Part shown: positions 6,475 to 11,850 of the stretch, piece after piece | Layout: the number at the start of each line of letters is the position of its first letter | Position numbering within the stretch: position 1 is the first letter of the stretch | Virus record (IMG/VR): IMGVR_UViG_3300020469_000156 | Coordinates: 1 to 32,150 of that record | Length of the DNA stretch: 32,150 nt | Reading direction: 5' to 3' (one strand) | Origin: a virus | The notes under the pieces: model-generated | The model's database searches: none | The model's input: only the letters and a program-made list of their open reading frames with translations | Told to the model about the DNA's origin: nothing | Program-made: the position numbers and the translations under genes

Positions 6475-6970
6475 CTTGTTCCTCCCTTAGTCTAGTTTCG
6501 TAGGTAAATCTGTATTCATCCAGTTCATCGTCTGTAACTGTAGTTGTATGAACCAAGCCGTGTGATAGCCGGCCATATAGATAATCAACTGGCACATAGT
6601 CTTTGGCTTTGATTCTTTTTTCTATGGCAGTGAATGGATTAAAGTCCCACTCGCTCTTGCCTTCTGTAGCTACAGCACGATTAGTCTCGTCAGCAGCAGA
6701 CTTGGCAGCAGTGACAAACACTTTGACAGACGGCCAGTTACGCGCTCCATGGATGGCGCGTACCTGTCTGTCTGTTCTCTCTAAAAACAAATCAATCAAG
6801 CCATCGTTGACATGATTGGGCATGATGCCATTGATGTCTTGCACAATGAACTTCATCTCTTGCAATAGAGTTTCGTTGGTCATGCCTTGCGGTGGTGTGT
6901 ACCGCTTGAGTGTAGCTTGCAACCACTTGCCTATGGCTTGTGTTCTATAGTTATAATCAAGTTGTGCCAT
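6284..6970 (-). CDS. Hypothetical replication-region protein
   Basis: 228 residues from the ATG at 6970, which has GGAGG eight bases upstream; a longer frame to 7135 would run 179 bases into the initiator-like gene and is rejected. The protein is mostly helical, with basic and aromatic residues (YRTQAIGKWLQATLKRYTPP; TDRQVRAIHGARNWPSVKVF) and a charged, low-complexity C-terminus (about 175-228). It begins within the end of the initiator-like gene (14-base overlap), so the two are coupled. The arrangement recalls initiator plus helicase-loader pairs, but I see no Walker motif, so this is only a suggestion from context. Confidence 0.65.
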   Translation of the reverse strand: MAQLDYNYRTQAIGKWLQATLKRYTPPQGMTNETLLQEMKFIVQDINGIMPNHVNDGLIDLFLERTDRQVRAIHGARNWPSVKVFVTAAKSAADETNRAVATEGKSEWDFNPFTAIEKRIKAKDYVPVDYLYGRLSHGLVHTTTVTDDELDEYRFTYETRLREEQGDKTANATIEELTSKHNAFKQDWHIREASGETESPNRNADRKGRWQKARHEYIPMAQRVGAGA

Positions 6971-7301
6971 TGCGTTTATCCTCCAAGCTAAACACATTAT
7001 CATCCCACTGTGCATTGAGTATGTCATCAAGGCGTGAGTCATTGTTGCTATCAAAGTGTGATAGATCATCTTCCCATCGCTCTGCGTTGAGCCATGTAGC
7101 AGGGTGAGGAATGAAACGTATGTCTGTGTTGACACTAACCAACTGAAACTTTTGTGCAGCTTCTATAATTACTTCTGCACTTTCTATTTCACATGCTTTG
7201 ATAAATGCTATGCGAGCTACACCTTTGCCTATTCTTCTTGGGTATGACTGCCAAAATAATTTAAACTCTTCTGAGTCTGGAACTCTTGGCTTTCTTGCCA
7301 T
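6957..7301 (-). CDS. Replication-initiator-like protein (small)
   Basis: 114 residues from the ATG at 7301, preceded by AAGGAG. FKLFWQSYPRRIGKGVARIAF (13-33) and IPHPATWLNAERWEDD (64-79) are a recurring pair of motifs at the C-termini of phage and plasmid replication proteins (lambda O / DnaD-like initiators and primosomal adaptors). Here they stand alone without the usual N-terminal origin-binding domain, so this is a short version. It would link the origin to host helicase or loader. It is preceded by the resolvase-like gene and coupled to the 228-residue gene. Function inferred from motif occurrence in known replication proteins. Confidence 0.65.
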   Translation of the reverse strand: MARKPRVPDSEEFKLFWQSYPRRIGKGVARIAFIKACEIESAEVIIEAAQKFQLVSVNTDIRFIPHPATWLNAERWEDDLSHFDSNNDSRLDDILNAQWDDNVFSLEDKRNGTT

Positions 7302-7302
7302 G

Positions 7303-7623
7303 CTATTCTCCTTGTATAATTTTCTCAAACTCTTCGCCTGACATTATGACTAAAGTCTGAGGCTTACCCGTTCTTCGTTTATAAAAGGCTATGTCTCTGC
7401 CTTCTAAGACAGTGAATGGACTAGGGAAGTTAGACTTATCTCTGTATTTAACTTCACCTACCAGCCATCGCTGTCCGTCCAATGTGAGGTGGATGTCTCC
7501 GCTCCATTCTCCACCGAGCGCACCGCTAAGGGGGACTCGCTTGCACTCAACGCCAATTGACTTGAGCCATTCAACGAACCATTTTTCATGGTAAGTCCCT
7601 TTGTTTTTATTTTTGTTTGCCAC
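7303..7623 (-). CDS. PD-(D/E)XK nuclease, Holliday-junction-resolvase-like
   Basis: 106 residues from a GTG at 7623, with AGGAGG four bases upstream. KGTYHEKWFVEWLKSIG (8-24, Glu13) is followed by RVPLSGALGGEWSGDIHL with Asp43 and WLVGEVKYR with Glu57 and Lys59. This E...GD(I/L)...ExK layout with an SGA.GG..GD loop is typical of small phage resolvase-type PD-(D/E)XK nucleases. Likely role: resolving recombination intermediates before packaging. Its first 166 bases overlap the end of the zinc-finger gene in another frame. Confidence 0.8.
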   Translation of the reverse strand: MANKNKNKGTYHEKWFVEWLKSIGVECKRVPLSGALGGEWSGDIHLTLDGQRWLVGEVKYRDKSNFPSPFTVLEGRDIAFYKRRTGKPQTLVIMSGEEFEKIIQGE

Positions 7624-7763
7624 TTGTCCTCCTCATAGCAAGGCATGCACAGAAACCAATGCGTCTTAGGATACTTGCCCGATAATATAGCTACATAATA
7701 CCTACACTCTTGATCGCAGTGATCGCAGTAAGCTGACTTACCTTTGTTTGATTTGTAACTCAC
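7458..7763 (-). CDS. Zinc-finger protein overlapping the resolvase gene
   Basis: 101 residues from a GTG at 7763; no strong ribosome binding site, but it begins 26 bases inside the upstream XRE gene. Residues 12-45 carry YCDHCDQEC and FLCMPC (Cys13, 16, 20, 39, 42), enough to bind zinc. The part after about residue 47 is read from the same DNA as the start of the resolvase gene and is polar and low-complexity, unlike a folded domain. The finger half is clearly protein-like; the tail may simply be what the overlap allows. Target unknown. Confidence 0.6.
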   Translation of the reverse strand: MSYKSNKGKSAYCDHCDQECRYYVAILSGKYPKTHWFLCMPCYEEDKWQTKIKTKGLTMKNGSLNGSSQLALSASESPLAVRSVENGAETSTSHWTDSDGW

Positions 7764-7941
7764 AGTCTAACGCATCAATCCAGCATGATAACATAAAGCC
7801 GCTAGGTATACGCTTCTGTGTCTCCCACTTTTGCACTAACCCGTCTGAACATCCTATCTTAAAGTCTAAATCATTTTGAGATAGCTTTAAGTCTTTTCGT
7901 CTACTAATAAGTTCACCTATTATGTAGTCGTAAGGTTTCAT
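7738..7941 (-). CDS. XRE/Cro-type helix-turn-helix regulator
   Basis: 67 residues. ELISRRKDLKLSQNDLDFKI (10-29) and GCSDGLVQKWETQKRIPSGF (30-49) form the standard XRE five-helix pattern, with the recognition helix at about DGLVQKWE. The gene overlaps the stop of the upstream gene (ATGA). A Cro-like repressor of the early operon or a host-gene regulator is possible. Tandem 10-base repeats at 11297-11317 are candidate operators, by inference only. There is no integrase, so this is probably a temporal regulator and not a lysogeny switch. Confidence 0.75.
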   Translation of the reverse strand: MKPYDYIIGELISRRKDLKLSQNDLDFKIGCSDGLVQKWETQKRIPSGFMLSCWIDALDCELQIKQR

Positions 7942-8159
7942 TTTGGTGGGGTAAGTTTACGTTTGTCGTAATTAGGATGGGCGCCCATTAATAACTCTAG
8001 CATTCTCCATACTTTCTTAGCTGTACTGTACCTTAACTCTGAACCATTGAGAGTTCTGTAATATGTAGAGGTAGGTACACCAGCTTTGATGAAGGCTTTA
8101 GCCAACGGTACATTAGCTTCCGCAGCTTTCTTAATTAGCATGTCATAATAACTATCCAT
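7938..8159 (-). CDS. Small helix-turn-helix protein
   Basis: 73 residues. KAAEANVPLAKAFIKAGVP (11-29) and TSTYYRTLNGSELRYSTAKK (30-49) form a helix-turn-helix similar to the Cro/XRE class, with a probable recognition helix at STYYRTLNG. The C-terminus is basic (NYDKRKLTPPK). No clear ribosome binding site precedes the ATG. It is immediately upstream of the XRE gene, with which it overlaps by four bases, so the two may act together. Confidence 0.65.
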   Translation of the reverse strand: MDSYYDMLIKKAAEANVPLAKAFIKAGVPTSTYYRTLNGSELRYSTAKKVWRMLELLMGAHPNYDKRKLTPPK

Positions 8160-8176
8160 GCTATCTAGTACTGCGA

Positions 8177-8446
8177 CTATGCAAACTTGGTCAAGTGCTC
8201 CTTGATTAATTGCTTTGCTTTTTCTGTCAATGAATACTGCATCACTCTGCCTGTGCCGGAATGAAATACTAAACCCTCGCGGTTAAAGTAAGTGGGGTGC
8301 ATTCGCTGTAGCTTATCTACTGCTGACTGTCTGCTTGTGTTTGATACTTCTGCAAGAGCTTTAGTCGTTATCATTTGCTTGCGTACTTCAAGTATCTTTG
8401 CAGCTAACAGTAACTTCATGCGGTGATTCGTAATTGTATTTGCCAT
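8177..8446 (-). CDS. Winged-helix-type DNA-binding protein
   Basis: 89 residues from the ATG at 8446; an ATG at 8476 gives ten more residues, but neither has a strong ribosome binding site. The segment from about residue 21 (MITTKALAEVSNTSRQSAVD) then KLQRMHPTYFNREGLVFHSG and TGRVMQYSLTEKAKQLI has the shape of a winged helix with a beta hairpin. It overlaps the previous gene, so translation is probably coupled. Likely a transcriptional regulator; no family assigned. Confidence 0.6.
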   Translation of the reverse strand: MANTITNHRMKLLLAAKILEVRKQMITTKALAEVSNTSRQSAVDKLQRMHPTYFNREGLVFHSGTGRVMQYSLTEKAKQLIKEHLTKFA

Positions 8447-8633
8447 TCCGTATCTTTCGTATGAACCTAACGCCATGATCTATAGCGTACCTTCTAAGGG
8501 TTGCTTGTTTAGTATCTAAGATACGAGCCGCTACATCCACAGTGTAATGATTACACAATGATTGTAGCAACTCTATCTTCTCTCGCTTGTGCCTTGCTTT
8601 AATCTCAGGCCAAGTCTCAAGGTAATCAGCCAT
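8388..8633 (-). CDS. Small helix-turn-helix-like protein
   Basis: 81 residues from the ATG at 8633, which overlaps the end of the zinc-ribbon gene by 8 bases; the ATG at 8660 would lengthen the overlap. CNHYTVDVAARILDTKQATLRR reads as a helix-turn-helix, preceded by a charged helix (KARHKREKIELLQSL). The basic C-terminus ends in a region shared with the next gene in another frame. Probably DNA-binding; function unknown. Confidence 0.55.
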   Translation of the reverse strand: MADYLETWPEIKARHKREKIELLQSLCNHYTVDVAARILDTKQATLRRYAIDHGVRFIRKIRNGKYNYESPHEVTVSCKDT

Positions 8634-8859
8634 CACCGCCGCACTCTTGGCATGTTTCATAACGTGTTTCTATGTACCCACCATTGACATAATCAATAAC
8701 AGGTACATCCTTTTCCGTTACGCCTTTGCCATAGCAAGTACCGCAATAACTAGGTTCATCCCTGCATTCATTACATATAGACAGCCCATCATACGGTGGC
8801 TCATGCAAATCAAAAGTTTCATTGCAATCAGCACACTCATATTCAGTAAGGTATGTCAT
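8626..8859 (-). CDS. Zinc-ribbon protein with four CxxC pairs
   Basis: 77 residues with four CxxC knuckles: Cys9/12, 29/32, 39/42 and 70/73, the last as CQECGGDG. CGTCYGKG and CQECGGDG resemble the CxxCxGxG repeats of the DnaJ cysteine-rich domain, so it may bind two zinc ions. GGAG lies seven bases before the ATG. It overlaps the C-terminus of the upstream gene (17 bases) and the next gene downstream. Possibly a small chaperone-like or nucleic-acid-binding accessory protein. Confidence 0.7.
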   Translation of the reverse strand: MTYLTEYECADCNETFDLHEPPYDGLSICNECRDEPSYCGTCYGKGVTEKDVPVIDYVNGGYIETRYETCQECGGDG

Positions 8860-9046
8860 CGTCCATCTCCACTAAAGGCTGCTGATCTTCCCAAGCCTTA
8901 GTTGCACGTTGAATGAATTTATCTTTGTTGAAGTTGGGATTGGCTTGTTTCAACTCATCAGCAAAGACATGAAGGTGAGACGGCCAGCTAACTGACCGCC
9001 CCAACATATCAGCTACAAAATCAAGCTGCTGTTTCTGTAGTATCAT
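8843..9046 (-). CDS. Small protein with SSB-like acidic C-terminal tip
   Basis: 67 residues from the ATG at 9046, which has GAGG six bases upstream; a longer frame to 9085 is less likely. The body is helical (LQKQQLDFVADMLGR, FADELKQANPNFNKDKFIQR). It ends LVEMDDDIPY, close to the DDDIPF tip by which SSB recruits partner proteins. It overlaps both neighbours. A mimic or competitor of SSB-tip binding is a tempting idea but is inference. Confidence 0.6.
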   Translation of the reverse strand: MILQKQQLDFVADMLGRSVSWPSHLHVFADELKQANPNFNKDKFIQRATKAWEDQQPLVEMDDDIPY

Positions 9047-9257
9047 CTTTATCCTCTTCATAATGGGGTGAAACATCCGTATCAATTACAGGAAAAAGAT
9101 TTTTACATCGCTCTGCATATAAAGGAATTTTATGCACAACAATATTACCCTCATAATCTTTAGTAGTAATCATAAGATTACGAGAGCTAAAGTTATTGAA
9201 TAACTTGGTAACTTGAAACTCAATCTTAATTACGCTGTGAATACTTAGTGAATACAT
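9021..9257 (-). CDS. Hypothetical early protein
   Basis: 78 residues from the ATG at 9257, chosen for the AAGGAG seven bases upstream. The N-terminal half is beta-prone and hydrophobic (SLSIHSVIKIEFQVTKLF); the C-terminus is acidic (YEEDKDDTTETAA). The gene is AT-rich relative to neighbours. No family recognised. It follows the DUF932 gene by 11 bases and overlaps the next gene by 26. Confidence 0.6.
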   Translation of the reverse strand: MYSLSIHSVIKIEFQVTKLFNNFSSRNLMITTKDYEGNIVVHKIPLYAERCKNLFPVIDTDVSPHYEEDKDDTTETAA

Positions 9258-9268
9258 GCGCTTTCTCC

Positions 9269-10105
9269 TTACGCTAGTTCTAGCCATGACTTGTGCTTCA
9301 TGGCCTTAATGATGGCTGCTTCACGGATACGTCTCGCATTCTCTGGCGACTTTGCTTCGTCCGTGTGTGTAGCCCATGATGTTAAACAGTTATACAAAGC
9401 CCACTTGGTATTACCTAACTGCGCTCGTTCATTATCAAAGCCACCCAGTAGATTCTGTAACTGCCTGTCATTAAACTTAGCATGACTTGCCTTGTGTTGT
9501 ACGTTACATACAGTCTTTTTAAAGAAAGACTCTGCTTGTTCGGTAGTGACAGGTGTACTTCTGTATGCTTCCCATACTCCCTTGCTATTAAGAAACATTT
9601 CAAGACCATCAGCTATCTTATGAGCCGAGCTATCTACGCTTACGTTAGTCGTATGCTTAGCCCATGTCTTAGCTACAGTGTCGGCAGTAGTGCAGCCATT
9701 GAGACACCACAAACGAAAGCCTTCTGCTGATTGTTGAAAGGCCCAGCTACCATCATAGCTATTGTATGCTTGGACACGGTACTGAATGTAATCATTTACT
9801 TCTGGATCATCCAACATAATGTCGTTGAACAATACCTCAAGCCGCATCTTAGCGCCGTTGTCTGCAACGTGTGTCTTAACGCTGTAGTCTGAGCTAATGT
9901 CGCTCTTTTTGATTGAGTCCATGATTGAGTTGACCGCATCACTGTGCGTGATTGGTTTGTACTTAGACTTGTGAGTGCCAAGCGATTCACCTGTGTCAGT
10001 GCGTATTAGGTTACGCATCTTAGGTATCTCATTGCCACGCATGTCTAAGCATGGCTCCATGTCAATCGCAAAGTCCCAGTCTGTAGTGTTCATAGTATCT
10101 AGCAT
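9269..10105 (-). CDS. DUF932 family protein
   Basis: 278 residues from the ATG at 10105, preceded by GGAG six bases upstream; in-frame ATG codons upstream are possible. Features typical of DUF932 / phage-plasmid TIGR03299 proteins: GTHKSKYKPITHSDAV near the N-terminus, RLEVLFNDI, QAYNSYDGSWAFQQ, and FRLWCLNGCTT (about residues 131-141) followed by WAKHT. The molecular role of the family is unknown; it is common near replication and anti-restriction genes of phages and plasmids. It is the longest leftward gene and has a short non-coding leader (10106-10159) with a hairpin and a copy of the 10-base repeat. Confidence 0.8.
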   Translation of the reverse strand: MLDTMNTTDWDFAIDMEPCLDMRGNEIPKMRNLIRTDTGESLGTHKSKYKPITHSDAVNSIMDSIKKSDISSDYSVKTHVADNGAKMRLEVLFNDIMLDDPEVNDYIQYRVQAYNSYDGSWAFQQSAEGFRLWCLNGCTTADTVAKTWAKHTTNVSVDSSAHKIADGLEMFLNSKGVWEAYRSTPVTTEQAESFFKKTVCNVQHKASHAKFNDRQLQNLLGGFDNERAQLGNTKWALYNCLTSWATHTDEAKSPENARRIREAAIIKAMKHKSWLELA

Positions 10106-10159
10106 TTGATTCTCCATTTGATTGAGCGTGAGTGTCTGTGAGACACCCACTTTAGTATG

Positions 10160-10348
10160 TTAAACTGAACGAACTTCTATCTCTAATTCGTTATTGATTA
10201 GATCGCGAATCATAGTATCAACTTCATCACGTTGCTCTGATGTTAAAACTGTATCATCAGTATGCAAATTAGAGAGTTGTTCTTTAAGCTCTTCGGCAAT
10301 CATATTCTTAACCGCTTGAGTCAGTAGTTTAATTAGATCATCGCTCAT
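10160..10348 (-). CDS. Small acidic helical protein
   Basis: 62 residues from the ATG at 10348, with GGAG six bases upstream; an ATG at 10360 is in frame. The protein is acidic and probably all helix (DLIKLLTQAVKNMIAEELKE and QRDEVDTMIRDLINNELEIE). No motif is recognised. The bases before it (CAATCAAATGGAG) are almost the same as those before the DUF932 gene, suggesting duplicated translation-start regions. Confidence 0.6.
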   Translation of the reverse strand: MSDDLIKLLTQAVKNMIAEELKEQLSNLHTDDTVLTSEQRDEVDTMIRDLINNELEIEVRSV

Positions 10349-10402
10349 TTCAATCTCCATTTGATTGTCTACGTTGTGAAATTAAAAAATGTTGATTTCG
10401 TT

Positions 10403-10507
10403 TCAGCCAGCAAAGCCAGCCCCGTATAGCACCGCGATAGTGCCAACGACAAACACGACGAGCGCGATGCCGCTGATCACTGCGTCCAACAGGTGTCTAT
10501 TGTTCAT
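10403..10507 (-). CDS. 34-residue single-helix membrane microprotein
   Basis: A short gene with a good ribosome binding site (AGAGGA, six bases before the ATG). Residues 1-9 are polar (MNNRHLLDA) and 10-34 form one hydrophobic Gly/Ala-rich helix (ISGIALVVFVVGTIAVLYG). It is GC-richer than its surroundings and lies alone between two early genes. Many T7-like phages carry such tiny early membrane proteins; a role in host takeover or superinfection control is possible but unproven. Confidence 0.6.
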   Translation of the reverse strand: MNNRHLLDAVISGIALVVFVVGTIAVLYGAGFAG

Positions 10508-10533
10508 GTGGTGTCCTCTTAGTTAGCTATAAA

Positions 10534-10551
10534 GGGCGACCTAAGCCGCCC
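10534..10551 (-). terminator. Weak terminator or attenuator hairpin between early genes
   Basis: On the minus strand GGGCG pairs with CGCCC around an 8-base loop, followed by TTTAT. A second perfect hairpin (GGTGGC/GCCACC, plus 10560-10575) holds the stop codon of the preceding gene in its loop. Together they could partly separate the first early gene from the rest. Confidence 0.4.
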
Positions 10552-10565
10552 TGTGGTGCGGTGGC

Positions 10566-11009
10566 TTATGCCACCCTTTCCCGTAGCTTGTTCATCTTAG
10601 CTAAGTTGATGTTAGTAACTTTGGGTGTGTTCTTGGGGGCTGATGGCATCCAAGTCTCACCGCCTGTGAGGTGATGATAAACCTCTTTGTCTGCGTCATG
10701 ACGTACCTGAAGTTCGTCAAGCTCTGGCTCTAGGGTGGCAAGCCAATTGGCGCTGCGGTTCATGTCGTAAGCGTTCTCATCTTTGGTAGCCTGATCGTAG
10801 TCTGCAAAGGCGTCAGCGATTTGCTTACGTTTGAAGTTAAGGCTATTGTTAGATGTGAAGCAAGCGTCCCGAGCAAGACCGATAAGGAATTTCTCGTTGA
10901 TGACACGGCCACCGACCTTATTGTCAGGATTATCATTTGAGTGTGTATGATATTTAATGACTGCCAGTTTCATGTCAGTAAGTGTAGGTTGTGCTGTTCT
11001 CTTTGTCAT
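10566..11009 (-). CDS. First gene of the leftward operon, unknown function
   Basis: 147 residues, with GGAG seven bases before the ATG. The protein is polar and helical, with no membrane segment; FKRKQIADAFADYDQATKDE and WLATLEPELDELQVRHDADK suggest long helices, and the C-terminus (NTPKVTNINLAKMNKLRERV) is basic. No family recognised. As the promoter-proximal gene behind a long structured leader it is likely to be among the first and most strongly expressed genes, which in lytic phages often target host functions. Confidence 0.7.
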   Translation of the reverse strand: MTKRTAQPTLTDMKLAVIKYHTHSNDNPDNKVGGRVINEKFLIGLARDACFTSNNSLNFKRKQIADAFADYDQATKDENAYDMNRSANWLATLEPELDELQVRHDADKEVYHHLTGGETWMPSAPKNTPKVTNINLAKMNKLRERVA

Positions 11010-11030
11010 ATCTATTCTCCAAGTTGTCTT

Positions 11031-11053
11031 GTTGCGAGGACCATCCCCGCAAC
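11031..11053 (-). promoter_or_regulatory. Leader hairpin upstream of the first early gene
   Basis: GTTGCG (11031-11036) pairs with CGCAAC (11048-11053), extended inward by GG/CC after one mismatch. It ends about 21 bases before the early gene's ATG, just upstream of its ribosome binding site, so it could affect translation or message stability. Confidence 0.4.
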
Positions 11054-11103
11054 GAGGACTTCATGCAGGGTAGACAAACGCCCAGCTTGCTGGGTGCTTG
11101 ACG

Positions 11104-11169
11104 TTCGCCAGTACCAATTTGTCTCGCGAGGAATGGCCCGAAGGGACAGGGGAAATTGATACTTGCGAA
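11104..11169. repeat. 17-base imperfect inverted repeat in the early leader
   Basis: TTCGCCAGTACCAATTT at 11104-11120 is matched by the reverse complement of 11153-11169 at 15 of 17 positions, with a 32-base spacer. In a minus-strand RNA one of the two differences becomes a G-U pair, so the stem is better on that strand. The spacer contains CCC-TTCG-GG, which can close as a UUCG tetraloop in the minus-strand RNA. A structured RNA or operator is likely. Confidence 0.55.
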
Positions 11170-11296
11170 TGTTTTGGCGGCCATGCAATGAACAAACGAG
11201 TGCGGGGCTGGCCACAGTAACGACTTGGAGGTGCAGAGGTGTCAAAGCAGAACGCATGACCGGAACGCCACTGGCATGAAGCTGGCAGGGCGTGTG

Positions 11297-11317
11297 TTTA
11301 GTATGTATTTAGTATGT
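11297..11317. repeat. Tandem 10-base repeats, candidate operator
   Basis: TTTAGTATGT occurs at 11297-11306 and again at 11308-11317, an offset of 11 bases or one helical turn. A third exact copy is at 10151-10160, in the leader of the DUF932 gene. Spacing on one face of the helix suits a dimeric regulator such as the phage's own helix-turn-helix proteins. Confidence 0.4.
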
Positions 11318-11406
11318 TCCTCTTTAAGGAGAGTAAACGTAGAATCCGTCAATAGCAGAATGACTGTGCATTGGTATGGGTTTATGCAACATAGGATAGG
11401 ACAGGA

Positions 11407-11435
11407 TTGACAGACGTTTTATCAAGCTGCTAACC
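11407..11435 (+). promoter_or_regulatory. Possible promoter for the terminase operon
   Basis: A perfect -35 hexamer TTGACA lies at 11407-11412. About 17-18 bases later the sequence is CTAACC/TAACCG, a poor -10 match. Its place 67 bases before the small terminase start is suitable, but the weak -10 makes this tentative. Confidence 0.25.
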
Positions 11436-11437
11436 GT

Positions 11438-11460
11438 GGGGGGGAGAGGGTGAGGGGGGG
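11438..11460 (+). promoter_or_regulatory. G-quadruplex-like purine tract before the terminase operon
   Basis: Seven G, then AGA, GGG, TGA and seven G: four runs of three G are possible with loops of 1, 3 and 3 bases. It is 18 bases before the start of the small terminase gene and is extreme for this moderate-GC genome. Role unknown; packaging recognition, replication fork control or transcriptional control are possible. Confidence 0.5.
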
Positions 11461-11478
11461 CAATAGCAGGATATAGAT

Positions 11479-11850
11479 ATGTTAGAGCAACGTAAATTAA
11501 CCAAGAAACAGTCGTGTTTAGTAGATACGCTTGTAGCAACAGGATGCACATTGCGCGAAGCTGCTACAGAAGCAGGATACGCCGAAGGTGAATCAGGAAG
11601 AGTAACAGCAAGCAAAACGATACGCTTACCGCATGTGCAGTCTTACATGATGCAACGGGTCAACGAGCAGCTTGGTATGAATGCTACTGTGGCTGCAGCA
11701 CGTGTTATGAACTTGGCTACGGGGGCTAGATCAGAGTACGTTCAGCTTGAGGCTAGTAAAGACATATTAGATCGCGCTGGGTTCAAGCCCATAGACCGTA
11801 GTCAGGTTCAGGTTGCTGGGGACATTCGTGTTAGCATTGATCTGAGTTAG
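11479..11850 (+). CDS. Terminase small subunit
   Basis: 123 residues. LTKKQSCLVDTLVATGCTLREAATEAGYA (7-35) is the N-terminal helix-turn-helix of small terminases (L..KQ..F......G.....AA..AGY). A helical oligomerisation region follows, and the C-terminus QVAGDIRVSIDLS matches the tail seen in many phage small subunits. AGGA lies upstream of the ATG. The small subunit recognises the genome's packaging site and hands it to the large subunit, encoded eight genes downstream. The G-rich tract just before this gene may be the recognised site, by inference. Confidence 0.82.
   Translation: MLEQRKLTKKQSCLVDTLVATGCTLREAATEAGYAEGESGRVTASKTIRLPHVQSYMMQRVNEQLGMNATVAAARVMNLATGARSEYVQLEASKDILDRAGFKPIDRSQVQVAGDIRVSIDLS

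Larger units (their letters stand above)
11010..11478. other. Divergent intergenic control region
   Basis: About 470 bases without a convincing gene separate the leftward early operon from the rightward terminase operon. Reading from left to right it holds a hairpin (11031-11053), a CCCAGC/GCTGGG hairpin (11081-11094), a 17-base imperfect inverted repeat (11104-11169), two tandem copies of a 10-base repeat (11297-11317), a TTGACA hexamer (11407) and a G-rich tract (11438-11460). One open frame on the minus strand (11012-11257) lacks a ribosome binding site and runs across the hairpins. The promoters for both operons, and possibly an origin or packaging site, must lie here. Confidence 0.6.

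Noticed and set aside
6971-7135. Upstream extension of the 228-residue gene to a start at 7135
   Set aside because: It would run 179 bases through the initiator-like gene in another frame, and a GGAGG site is correctly spaced before the ATG at 6970.
7560-7640. Possible -1 frameshift joining the zinc finger to the resolvase at the A-rich run
   Set aside because: The A-rich run does not form a slippery heptamer in the zinc-finger frame, and the resolvase has its own strong ribosome binding site and GTG start.
7738-8159. Lysogeny switch based on the XRE and helix-turn-helix genes
   Set aside because: No integrase, excisionase, partition gene or attachment site was seen, and the regulators sit in the middle of the early operon and not at a divergent repressor-Cro junction.
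11012-11257. Open frame of 81 codons on the minus strand in the divergent region, ending just before the first early gene
   Set aside because: No ribosome binding site, no recognisable protein pattern, and it runs across several strong hairpins; the region is better explained as a structured leader.
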